A stretch of DNA of 64,000 nt. Origin: Strigamia acuminata. Taxonomy: Eukaryota; Arthropoda; Chilopoda; Geophilomorpha; Linotaeniidae. This document shows, one piece after another, positions 55,401 through 64,000 of the stretch; the first letter of the stretch is position 1; each line of letters starts with the position of its first letter. The position numbers and the translations under genes are program-made. The notes beneath the pieces are model-generated. The model was given only the letters and a program-made list of their open reading frames with translations, did no database searches and was not told the DNA's origin. The stretch spans positions 29,435,118 to 29,499,117 of the forward strand of contig OX442314.1 of assembly GCA_949358305.1 (NCBI GenBank), read 5' to 3'.

Positions 55401-56112
55401 CTTGCTGCATAAACTCCAGATGGCAAAGGGAGTGGTTCCATCATTGCTAATTTGTTTTCCAAGCGTTCAGCCTTAATGTTAATATTTGCCACCACTTCAG
55501 TCCTAGCAGGCAAAACAAGTTTTCTATGTAATCTTCCATAACACACATCCCTTCCCTCTGTAAAATGATGAACCCCCTGATCGTACCTAGTGGCACACAT
55601 ATCGACTTCTGTTCCTCCAACTATTACCTTCCTAGAGCTAGCCAAAATATCAATAGGAATAGGGCCAAAAATTACATCACGACCCAACAACATTTGAGCC
55701 GACATATACTTGTCAGGTACAACAAAAACATTTGCAAAAATTACCTTATCAGAAATCTGCATTTTTACCTTATAACTACCCAAAACTGGCAAAGAATGTT
55801 TAGTAATACTTTGCAATTCCTTATTCGAGTTATCAAGCTGTTTAAGTTTACCATGAGACATAACAATCTGGTCATAGAAACCCTTACTTAACAAAGTAAC
55901 TGCAGATCCCCCATCAAGCATAAATACACCTGGCACACCATAAACAAAACCACTTATATTAATCTGTTCAATATCACTATTAACATGTTTATATGAGTCA
56001 CTTATCTGTGGCACTTTGACACTAGAGTGTCCCAATTGGAGCGGTTCTTTTTCTTTTTCCTCTACTGGCGATGTCCCCCTTCCGCTCCTTGTTGCTGGAG
56101 GTCGCCATCCGC
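52443..56112 (-). pseudogene. Pol of element B (interrupted by Gypsy C)
   Basis: Open in the -1 frame from the shift site at 56113-56119 to the Gypsy C insertion. Its last 64 codons are stranded at 42477-42670. Protease motif reads FMLDGGSAVT, i.e. D-G-G instead of the usual D-S/T-G. RT: VVDYRGLNKV, AMGLMNAPSSFQ, catalytic MVYLDDIIV. RNase H: LATDASDFALGAVL. Integrase: HMGYARTYE...CRQCRSC, MDIMGPLP, ITDRGANF, NGVTERVNQTI; then a GPY-like WKGPLYVTRIV. Apart from the insertion the frame is intact. Confidence 0.9.
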
Positions 56113-57105
56113 GTTTTTTTGGTTGTTATAACGTGACCCTTGTCCCGTGCGTTGTTGCTGCTGTTGCCGATACTGGTGTTGCTGTTGCTGTGGCTGCTGC
56201 TGTGGGCGGTTCCGACACGCTGCCCGAAAATGTCCCGGTTGTTGGCAATTAAAACACAGACGAATTCGTTGTTGGCGCTGTGGTCGTTCCCTACACTCGC
56301 GTTGATAGTGGCCAAACATCCCACAAGCATAGCACTTGACTTCACGTCGCGAAAAGTTCCCAGTAGAATTTCCAAAGCGCTGTTGTTCAGATTGAGCGTC
56401 TGCTTTTGCTTTAACCTCACTCACAACTGATGTTAATTTTGCCATCATGTCCATCACCGTTGCCATTTGAGCCTCAAACTGACCGAAAGAGGTGGAATCC
56501 GTCAAAGCCCCCACTTGCACGCGCATCTTTCGAGCCAACTTCTCGTTGCCTTCTTCCTTGGTCGCCATCTCGACTGCTTCCGTAAAAGTCTTTGGATCTC
56601 TCGACATAACTCGACCCTGAATTGCCTCCTGTAGACCTGCAAGATAGGTAGCTAGCATGTCCTTATTAACAACATCCCGAGCAATTTTTAAATAATTGTC
56701 CTTCTCATCCTGTGTGTCCCCTACAGCTTCCGGCATTACTTCCTCAGCCAAGGTCTGCAATCTAGTGGCATATGTCTTGGCATCTTCTCCCTGGCGCTGC
56801 ATACATGCAAGAAATCCCTGTCGCTTGGTATAATGTGGCTCCTCGTCAAATCTGGCTTTCAACAATCTCTTGAAATCAGCATAAATATTTACAGCCTTAA
56901 TTTCACTATCTTTTCATACATAAGTAAAAGCCTCATCCTCACATTTACATTTGGCTATGCCCAATTTCATCTCATCTGTCCACACACCCATTTTCCCAAC
57001 TTGATCAATTATACTAAAAAAATCATCTGGACTTGTAGTGCCTTTGTAAGCAGGTACCAGTATAAACAAAGACATGGCAGCTGTTCCCTGCCCTGCATTA
57101 GCCAT
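56062..57105 (-). pseudogene. Gag of element B (one in-frame stop)
   Basis: ATG at 57105 (MANAGQGTAA). After 64 codons a TGA at 56914-56916 interrupts the frame, which then continues open to 56062, so a single nonsense change inactivates it. The core contains FKRLLKARFDEEP and QGEDAKTYATRLQTLAEEV. Two CCHC knuckles, CYACGMFGHYQREC and CFNCQQPGHFRAAC, are followed by a Gln-rich tail. Ends after a slippery A AAA AAC. Confidence 0.85.
56113..56119 (-). promoter_or_regulatory. -1 frameshift heptamer A AAA AAC (element B)
   Basis: Gag codons read caA AAA AAC on the minus strand, about 50 nt before the gag stop. The -1 frame is open from here into protease. Confidence 0.7.
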
Positions 57106-57524
57106 AATGTATAATAGTCCCAACCAAATAATACAATAATACAAGGTAAATGATAAATTAACAATATACTAACAATAATACAAGATAAATGATAAACTAA
57201 CAATATACTAACAATAATACAAAATAAAATTACTTAACCGAAATAAGTTATGACATCAAAGACATAATAGTAACATAACCCACAAAGAACAATAGTAACA
57301 CTGAAACCAAAACCGCACGATCGTGTTTGTCAACACAAAAATAGCATCAGCAAACTATTTTAGGAAAAAGTATTATGTAAGCAAAACAAAATTACAATAA
57401 TTTAAAATTACACACTTCATAAACAAAAGGAAAAAAAATATACATTAATATCTACACATTCAAAACTACAGTAACATTCCAAATAAACATCAAATTAATC
57501 CTCTTTTTAACCGCTGCCACCACT
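57106..57524 (-). other. Leader and PBS of element B
   Basis: Non-coding leader. Minus strand TGGTGGCAGCGGTTAAA (57506-57522) lies 2 nt from the LTR end and is the likely PBS; tRNA not assigned. Confidence 0.65.
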
Positions 57525-57806
57525 TGTAATGTGACCAACTGGTTTATATACATAAATACATTATTTAATTGACTAAGCATAAGAAAACAAGTAAATTACA
57601 AGTCCCAACAAATCATATAGAAACTCAACTTACATATTCATATCGATACACTCAGTGAGGAACTGACATACAAAAAGAGCTGACACGCGAACGAATGAAA
57701 ACAAACATGATCAAGTCTCTTGTTTTTTTTTGTAAATTAAAACTCTTCGTGATGCGTCAGATCACTCGCAACGTCATGTGACGTTGCGACTGCTCGACAC
57801 ATCACA
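57525..57806 (-). repeat. 5' LTR of element B
   Basis: 282 bp, minus strand TGTGATGTG...CACATTACA (imperfect terminal inverted repeats). Includes the 20-bp palindrome GCAACGTCATGTGACGTTGC and a TATATAAACC near its end (about 57540-57549). Its first 51 bp recur in the 3' LTR at 24755-24805. Confidence 0.85.
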
Positions 57807-58903
57807 TTACAATACAAAAAGCATGGATCAATCACACACATATCTAAATGATTGTGATTGATCTTACAAATTCAAAAACATTAATTTTATATACATAAAA
57901 GGCAATTGTCATTTGAATCAAATAAATTATTACATTTATATGGGGCTTAAAAATAAATACAACAATTGCCCAAGCTTTAAGATCAAAATAAACAAAAACT
58001 TTCTTTAATCATATCAACAGCAAATTAAATTATTTTCACACTGCACATAAGATATGACAATTAGACATAACAATGGTTATTTTTCACATTGTTTATGCAC
58101 GACATTTCAACTAATGGATAACTCTTTATTTACAAAATGCTAACACGCAGCCTACACTATATTATTGCCATCATGCAGGCAGTCATGTTGGTAAACAAAG
58201 TTGTGATGTCATGTAAATTACTTTGGGTTCCAGAGTAAGATTAGCATAGACTAATCACCAAGTGTAGTGCTACACTTGACCTTTTTACTCCAGAAAATCA
58301 AAAAATAGTGTTTCAACACACAGTAAAGAATCCTGTATGTTGGGACTGTTTGTAACAATGTGAGAGAGCGTTGCATTTAAATAATGAAAGTATTGACTGT
58401 TTAGATAATAACAATACTTTATTTTTTTTAAAAATTAAACAATTGTGAAATACACACTCCTGCGGTCGCATTGTAAGTTTTCAGACTTTTCATCAGATGG
58501 CGGCATTATCAAGTAATATTTGTGAGCCGTTATTCTTTCCTGGTTTATCAACTGTATTTGCAAATGCAGATAAAAACCGGAGGAATTTCCCAGCTGCTGT
58601 TACCTTACATTAAACTGTATACGTCCGAGTTTAGGTTAAGCTAATGTTCTATTTTTTTCCAAAGTTATGTACGTGTAAGTTAACGTTTATTCTTTTCATT
58701 TTTTTATATTATCAAATTCTGGAAAGATCGTGTTAGAAGGATGATGCGACTTTTGTTTTATGAAGTTAGAAATAAGTATGAAATTACGGAAATAATTATT
58801 ACTTATTAGGAAAGCGAAAAAATTCAGTTTTTTGTAGATCACAAATTCACAATTAATAAATTACGATTAGTCTTTATATAGGATTTAATGCTGATACAAC
58901 TTT
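57807..58903. other. Unique-looking AT-rich DNA right of element B
   Basis: No gene recognised. CAGATGGCGGC occurs at about 58494. TTATATAGG (about 58874-58882) lies about 28 nt before the 5S-like sequence. Confidence 0.4.
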
Positions 58904-59011
58904 GTGAACGGCCATACCACGCTGGAAACACCGGTTCTCGTCCGATCCCCGAAGTTAAGCAGCATCGGGTCTGGTTTTCTACTTGGATGGGAGACCGCCT
59001 GGGAATCCCCC
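58904..59011 (+). pseudogene. 5S rRNA-like sequence with altered 3' end
   Basis: GAACGGCCATACCACGCTG, CCGGTTCTCGTCCGATC, CCGAAGTTAAGCAGC, TACTTGGATGGGAGACC and GCCTGGGAAT match the animal 5S rRNA consensus in order and spacing over about 103 nt. The internal pol III promoter (A box, intermediate element, C box) is kept. The last ~16 nt that should pair with the 5' end are replaced by CCCCCTAAATGCTAAAGG, so helix I cannot form. Either a 5S pseudogene or the head of a 5S-derived SINE. A TATATAGG at about -28 would suit transcription. Confidence 0.72.
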
Positions 59012-59971
59012 TAAATGCTAAAGGGAAGAAGTATGAAGCTGCGTCCGTCCGCGCACTTCCTGCGAAACAGGAAGTGTGTAGCCCTTGATATTTTCCAGAA
59101 ACGGTGGCGCCACCTGGTGGCGGTTTCTATTTGAAAATTTGAAAATGTTCGTTCCCGATAGGAAGAATGCTCTTTTCTATGTCGAAATGATCTCGGAAAA
59201 TTATGAAACCAAGTTCAAACGATTGCAAATTGAATTTTGCATCCGCCTGTATCTTTTATTTTTTAATTTGGTCAAGAAAAACTACCGATTCGGACGTTTT
59301 TAGCGGGTGAACGGATGGAATAAATTTCAAAATGTTCGTCGCGATATGTTTTTCAATTGTTTCTACATCAAAATGAGCTCGAAAAATTCTGATACCAAGC
59401 TCATTTCAAAGAGGAGACAATTCTGCACAACCCTGTATTTTTTAATTTTCGATTCGGTAAAAAAAAAGTACCTATTCGGGCGATCTTTGCGGGCGACCGA
59501 TTGGAAAATTTTTGCAAATTTTGAATTTGACCATGAAAAACCCAAAATTTAAAAACATGGAGCGATTGGATTGTTTAAAACATGTTTCCAGTGTGAAAAA
59601 TTCCGCTGAAAGCCATGGTGTCAATAACTCTTTGATTGGAATTATTGTTAGGCTTTTTATTAGCAAAAATCGATCTTATTTGGATAAAAAAGGAGAAGAA
59701 AATGGTAAAAGCTACCGACAGATGGCGGTACTTTGCGGGTGTTGGCAGGTCTTTGCGGGTCTTTGCGAGGGGGTAGCCAATCGCAAAAATCGCTTTCGAG
59801 ATTTTGAAATCTTTGAAGATTTCATGAGATTTCATGAGATTCCAAAATCTTTGCCTGCGTGAGATTTCCAGCTCGATTTGCTAGAATTTACACCAAATTG
59901 CAAGACAATTTATAAGATTTCCAGGATTTCACGAGATTTGAAAAATTTCAAAGATTTCAGGGATTTGCTAG
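59012..59971. repeat. Region downstream of 5S-like sequence with a diverged tandem duplication
   Basis: 59135-59315 and 59316-59510 are diverged tandem copies of a ~190-bp unit. Both share AAAATGTTCGTC/CCGATA, ATGTNNAAATGA, CTCGGAAAATT/CTCGAAAAATT, ATACCAAG, TTTTTTAATTT, GGTNAA, CGATTCGG and GCGGGTGAACGGATGGA / GCGGGCGACCGATTGGA. Near 59103 is a short palindrome GGTGGCGCCACC. No coding potential seen. Confidence 0.55.
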
Positions 59972-60168
59972 TGTTGTATTGTAATAATTAGATTTTACGC
60001 GCAATTGTCGTTTCTGTTGCTACGGCTACCAATCTGTATTGGTAACGTGCACTTGTTGTAAAACTCGCACTTGTTCGCAAACATTTGACAAGTAAAGTTG
60101 CTTTTTCACTTTCTTTTCACTCCACTCGAAAACGTCTCTTTTTACTACACATTTCACATTTGGTAGCA
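59972..60168 (+). repeat. Probable 5' LTR end and PBS of Copia element D
   Basis: Sequence ending TTTCACA is followed by TTTGGTAGCAGAG (60159-60171), a Copia-type PBS (compare TGGTATCAGAG, initiator tRNA-Met). The same CATTTGGTAGCAGAG recurs at 61356-61370. The LTR start (TGTTGTATTG at 59972) is a guess. Confidence 0.4.
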
Positions 60169-60411
60169 GAGGAGCAAGACGGGGATCCGGTGGTAGAACC
60201 ACAAGCATTGCCAGATGTTGCAGAAGTGGAGCGAGCTGCAGGACGACCCCGAGGTGCGACTGCCGAAGCCGTCGCGTTCGCGTCTTTCATCTTCGCGACG
60301 CAAAGCGACGGCTTCGGCAGTCGCACCTCGGGGTCGTCCTGCAGCTCGCTCCACTTCTGCAACATCTGGCAATGCTTGTGGTTCTACCACCGGATCCCCG
60401 TCTTGCTCCTC
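60169..60411. repeat. Near-perfect palindrome made of Copia coding sequence
   Basis: Arms 60169-60274 and 60306-60411 (106 bp, no mismatch seen) with a 31-nt spacer. The left arm equals plus-strand Copia sequence 63816-63921; the right arm and spacer are the same region inverted. Confidence 0.85.
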
Positions 60412-61356
60412 CTCCTCGCGAGCAGGCGGATCCGCTCGAACATCGACCGGTTCGTCTAACTCGCGAAGTATTTCTTCCCGGTGTCCGTCCGAACCACGAG
60501 CGTTGAGAATCTTTGCCCCGTTTGACGCTTCATCAAAAACGACCGATCGTGCTTCCACGACGTCTCCAAACTCAGGGACAAAAATCCTGTAAGCCTTTCG
60601 CGTGGCAGAGTAGCCAATGAAAACGCCTTGTCGCGCCTTCACGTCAAGCTTGCGTCGCTGACTGTCTGGAATGTGTAGCCACGCTACGCAGCCAAAGACA
60701 CGGAGAAAAGTGACGGTGGGCTTCCGCCCCGTCCAAATCTCTTCAGGAACTAACTGACCGTTGGGTTTAGTGGTCGTCCGATTTTTGACGAATGCAGCTG
60801 TCGCCAACGCTTCTGCCCAGAAACGTAAAGGCAGCTTCGAATGTGCCAATAACGTTCTCGCTGTCTCAACAAGCGTCCGGTTTGACCGCTCGGCGATTCC
60901 GTTGCTGGCCGGATTAAATGGGACTGTGAGCTCGTGGTCAATTCCATTCGCTTCACAAAAAATGGCAAATTCTCTGCTGGTGAACTCGCCTCCATTGTCC
61001 GTGCGTAGTCTGCAAATCGTGTTGCCTGTTTGTTTTTCCATCATCAATTTAAATGTTTGGAAAAAACCCAATGTTTGCGATTTCTCCTTCAAGAAATAGA
61101 CGAATTTCTTCCTGGAGAAGTCATCCGTCAAAACAAACGCGTATCTCGAACCCGACAACGACGGAACTTGAAAAGGTCCCACCAGGTCAGCGTGTATTAA
61201 TTCTAAAATTTTCTGTGATTGCTTGCCTGTTATTCGTTTGTGTGGCGCTCTCGTCAGCTTCCCCTCAATGCACGAACTGCATTTGGACAGTTTTTCATCA
61301 CCGAATTTTATTCCGTGAACTGCTTCGCGCGCACGCATCTGGTCAAGCGTTTCCTC
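60275..61356 (-). pseudogene. Inverted partial copy of Copia D pol
   Basis: 1082 bp equal to the reverse complement of 62871-63952. Encodes, on the minus strand, the fragment from the integrase zinc region (EETLDQMRAREAVHG) through RTDNGGEF and NGIAERSNRTL to the post-integrase linker. Lacks gag, protease and RT. It lies between two PBS-like sequences. Confidence 0.85.
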
Positions 61357-61511
61357 ATTTGGTAGCAGAGTCGGGTTTGGACACGATTCACGGTCAAAAA
61401 AGGAAGACGTTTGTGATATAACTTTGAAGAAATCGAAGTTATAAAGAAGGAAGAGAAGAACGAAGAACAAAGAACGAAGAACGATCGAAACGTGCGCGAA
61501 ACGTTCGAAAA
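61356..61511 (+). promoter_or_regulatory. PBS and leader of Copia D
   Basis: CATTTGGTAGCAGAG at 61356-61370 followed by about 140 nt of leader to the ATG at 61512. No LTR precedes this PBS; the inverted pol copy abuts it directly. Confidence 0.6.
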
Positions 61512-64000
61512 ATGGCCGACGCGATTTCAGCGGGCTCGCTGAACAGAATAGAACTGCTCAGTGTCCGAAATTATTTTGTCTGGAGGTTCAAGGTTGGCGC
61601 ACTACTGGAGGCGAAAGGTCTGACCAGTGCATTAACGGATGCGGAGCCGGAAAAACCGGTTGCAGGAGCGCCAGATTTTGATGACAAGGACAAAATTCAT
61701 AAGGCTTGGGCAAAGAACAACAGCGAAGCGGTAGGAATTCTCGCATTAACGATTTCGGACGAGGAAGCGACGACGTGCATGAGCATGACGAATGCTAAAG
61801 AAATGTGGGAACATTTGAAGACCCAACACGCCGCGCTGACCGTCGAAAAACAAGTTGATGCGGCCGCCCGACTGACCACACTCAAAATGCGTACAGACGA
61901 GTCAGTGGACCAATACGTAAATCGAGCGAGGTCCATCCAGGCCAAGGCAAAGGCCGTGGGACGCGACATACCAGATAGAGAGGTAATTTTATACGCCACT
62001 AAGGGACTTTTGCCGAAATACCACGCCACAGGGCGCGACTATCGTTCAAAACTTGATGCAAAAATTGAAGATTTGCGTGCAGGACTCCTCACGGAGGAGC
62101 AGTGGGGACCTGCAATGAACGACAACACCAACGTGCCAAGTTCAATCGCGCTCAAAGCGCAGGTGGGCAGAAACTCGAGTGGAAAGAAACCGAAGGACGG
62201 GAATAAACGAACATGTTTTGAATGCGGCAAGGCGGGCCACATAGCCAAGGATTGCTGGGTGCGATTCCCCGAGAAACGACCCAAGCAGCAGAAGGAAGCG
62301 GCAAAAATCGCACAGGTGGAGTCGCCGCAACACGCGTACGTAGCTGTTCTCGAGGACGAAACGTACACAACGCCCGTTCATCATGCGTTCGTTGTCGATT
62401 TGGGCGACGATCTTTCAACGAGATCCAAGTGGATTCTGGACTCCGGCGCTTCATCGCACATGTCGTGCCGCCGCGAATGGTTTGCAGACATGGAAGAATT
62501 TGAAGCCACGGTCACGACGGCGAAGAAAGGCACGGAGTTGTTGGCCAAAGGAAGAGGAGACATTATAATCGAATGTTGCTTACCGGACGAGACAGTGAAG
62601 AAAATAACGCTTTTGCAAGTTTTATATGTTCCGGAGCTGAAAGGAAATCTACTCTCCATTCCCAAGCTAACCGCCAAGAAATGCAAGGTGGTATTTAACG
62701 ACCAAATTGTTGACGTGCTTGACCCCAATGGCCGACTCGTGGCACAAGGCAAGAAGAGTGGTGACATGTTCTTTTTGGAAAATAAAAAGGAACAAACGGT
62801 CGCCATGGCACAAGAAACGTCAACGACGACTGGAAAGGAGTTGTGGCACAAACGACTCTGTCATCTAAACGAGGAAACGCTTGACCAGATGCGTGCGCGC
62901 GAAGCAGTTCACGGAATAAAATTCGGTGATGAAAAACTGTCCAAATGCAGTTCGTGCATTGAGGGGAAGCTGACGAGAGCGCCACACAAACGAATAACAG
63001 GCAAGCAATCACAGAAAATTTTAGAATTAATACACGCTGACCTGGTGGGACCTTTTCAAGTTCCGTCGTTGTCGGGTTCGAGATACGCGTTTGTTTTGAC
63101 GGATGACTTCTCCAGGAAGAAATTCGTCTATTTCTTGAAGGAGAAATCGCAAACATTGGGTTTTTTCCAAACATTTAAATTGATGATGGAAAAACAAACA
63201 GGCAACACGATTTGCAGACTACGCACGGACAATGGAGGCGAGTTCACCAGCAGAGAATTTGCCATTTTTTGTGAAGCGAATGGAATTGACCACGAGCTCA
63301 CAGTCCCATTTAATCCGGCCAGCAACGGAATCGCCGAGCGGTCAAACCGGACGCTTGTTGAGACAGCGAGAACGTTATTGGCACATTCGAAGCTGCCTTT
63401 ACGTTTCTGGGCAGAAGCGTTGGCGACAGCTGCATTCGTCAAAAATCGGACGACCACTAAACCCAACGGTCAGTTAGTTCCTGAAGAGATTTGGACGGGG
63501 CGGAAGCCCACCGTCACTTTTCTCCGTGTCTTTGGCTGCGTAGCGTGGCTACACATTCCAGACAGTCAGCGACGCAAGCTTGACGTGAAGGCGCAACAAG
63601 GCGTTTTCATTGGCTACTCTGCCACGCGAAAGGCTTACAGGATTTTTGTCCCTGAGTTTGGAGACGTCGTGGAAGCACGATCGGTCGTTTTTGATGAAGC
63701 GTCAAACGGGGCAAAGATTCTCAACGCTCGTGGTTCGGACGGACACCGGGAAGAAATACTTCGCGAGTTAGACGAACCGGTCGATGTTCGAGCGGATCCG
63801 CCTGCTCGCGAGGAGGAGGAGCAAGACGGGGATCCGGTGGTAGAACCACAAGCATTGCCAGATGTTGCAGAAGTGGAGCGAGCTGCAGGACGACCCCGAG
63901 GTGCGACTGCCGAAGCCGTCGCTTTGCGTCGCGAAGATGAAAGACGCGAACGCGAGCAACAATTGGTTGCGTCGGGCGTGCGTCGTTCTGAACGTGTGGC
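61512..64000 (+). CDS. Copia D gag-pol polyprotein (runs off the window)
   Basis: Open from ATG 61512 (MADAISAGSL) for 829 codons with no stop before the window ends. Copia Gag (YFVWRFKVGALLEAKG, MWEHLKTQHAA, KGLLPKYHAT), CCHC knuckle CFECGKAGHIAKDC, protease WILDSGASSHMS, integrase zinc domain (HKRLCHLNEE...CSSCIEGK), catalytic core (IHADLVGPF, RTDNGGEF, NGIAERSNRTLVE), and the GYSATRKAYRIF domain. An acidic/Arg linker leads towards RT, which lies outside. The coding sequence looks intact so far, in contrast to the rearranged 5' flank. Confidence 0.9.
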   Translation, partial: MADAISAGSLNRIELLSVRNYFVWRFKVGALLEAKGLTSALTDAEPEKPVAGAPDFDDKDKIHKAWAKNNSEAVGILALTISDEEATTCMSMTNAKEMWEHLKTQHAALTVEKQVDAAARLTTLKMRTDESVDQYVNRARSIQAKAKAVGRDIPDREVILYATKGLLPKYHATGRDYRSKLDAKIEDLRAGLLTEEQWGPAMNDNTNVPSSIALKAQVGRNSSGKKPKDGNKRTCFECGKAGHIAKDCWVRFPEKRPKQQKEAAKIAQVESPQHAYVAVLEDETYTTPVHHAFVVDLGDDLSTRSKWILDSGASSHMSCRREWFADMEEFEATVTTAKKGTELLAKGRGDIIIECCLPDETVKKITLLQVLYVPELKGNLLSIPKLTAKKCKVVFNDQIVDVLDPNGRLVAQGKKSGDMFFLENKKEQTVAMAQETSTTTGKELWHKRLCHLNEETLDQMRAREAVHGIKFGDEKLSKCSSCIEGKLTRAPHKRITGKQSQKILELIHADLVGPFQVPSLSGSRYAFVLTDDFSRKKFVYFLKEKSQTLGFFQTFKLMMEKQTGNTICRLRTDNGGEFTSREFAIFCEANGIDHELTVPFNPASNGIAERSNRTLVETARTLLAHSKLPLRFWAEALATAAFVKNRTTTKPNGQLVPEEIWTGRKPTVTFLRVFGCVAWLHIPDSQRRKLDVKAQQGVFIGYSATRKAYRIFVPEFGDVVEARSVVFDEASNGAKILNARGSDGHREEILRELDEPVDVRADPPAREEEEQDGDPVVEPQALPDVAEVERAAGRPRGATAEAVALRREDERREREQQLVASGVRRSERV

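Larger units (their letters stand above)
24747..57806 (-). mobile_element. Env-bearing Gypsy element B, host of the nested insertions
   Basis: Minus-strand element: 5' LTR 57525-57806, PBS, gag, pol, env, PPT, and a shortened 3' LTR 24747-24805. The outer 33 kb shrinks to about 8.0 kb once the Copia insertion (25796-41085) and Gypsy C (42671-52442) plus one TSD each are discounted, a normal size for an env-carrying Gypsy or errantivirus-like element. Flanks TTAT (left) and TTAC (right) may be a decayed 4-bp target duplication. Gag has an in-frame stop, and pol and env are each split, so the copy is dead. Confidence 0.85.

Noticed and set aside
58888-59088. 66-codon open frame across the 5S-like sequence
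   Set aside because: Chance frame through structural-RNA-derived sequence.

Overview
The window looks like animal nuclear DNA, most likely from an arthropod. Genes have short spliceosomal introns (about 55-760 nt, GT-AG). LTR retrotransposons of the Gypsy and Copia groups make up most of the sequence; one Copia element has a Drosophila copia-type primer site, and one Gypsy element carries a baculovirus-F-like env gene. GC content rises abruptly inside the Gypsy element at about 12.4-24.1 kb. I cannot name the species.

Layout. (1) 0.36-7.3 kb: three tandem, same-strand paralogous host genes. Each encodes a short N-terminal Q-x-G-x-x-N / GNxIxIHI motif, a short helix, and four ubiquitin-like domains in a row. 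Exon phases are conserved (1,1,2) and the promoter block was duplicated along with the genes. (2) 7.3-12.4 kb: mostly non-coding, with two diverged inverted copies of a repeat and a candidate small secreted-peptide gene on the minus strand. (3) 12.4-24.2 kb: Gypsy element A (minus strand) with gag, pol (A AAA AAC -1 shift site), integrase in another frame, and a spliced accessory gene split by one in-frame stop. (4) 24.46-24.75 kb: a fold-back repeat. (5) 24.75-57.81 kb: one env-bearing Gypsy element (element B, minus strand), about 8 kb when its insertions are discounted, broken by younger elements. A Copia element (25,796-41,085) sits in env. A 9.4-kb non-autonomous element with 1.9-kb LTRs (26,542-35,972) sits inside that Copia. 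Gypsy element C (42,671-52,442, plus strand) sits near the 3' end of pol; its third ORF encodes a Ulp1/SENP-like cysteine protease. All three nested insertions have exact target-site duplications (CATCC, TACT, ATAT). (6) 58.9 kb: a 5S-rRNA-like sequence with an altered 3' end. (7) 59.97-64.0 kb: a second Copia element whose 5' part is rearranged into inverted repeats; its plus-strand gag-pol ORF runs off the end of the window.

How it fits together. The host part is the ubiquitin-like gene cluster, which resembles a signalling or adaptor family more than a ubiquitin precursor. The rest records successive retroelement insertions. Recurring themes are that all three Gypsy elements carry a different extra gene after pol and all three show a correctly phased -1 frameshift heptamer near the end of gag. 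An AGATGGCGC / GCGCCAYCT motif, resembling insect CTCF sites, occurs upstream of two ubiquitin-like genes and in the LTRs of three unrelated element families.
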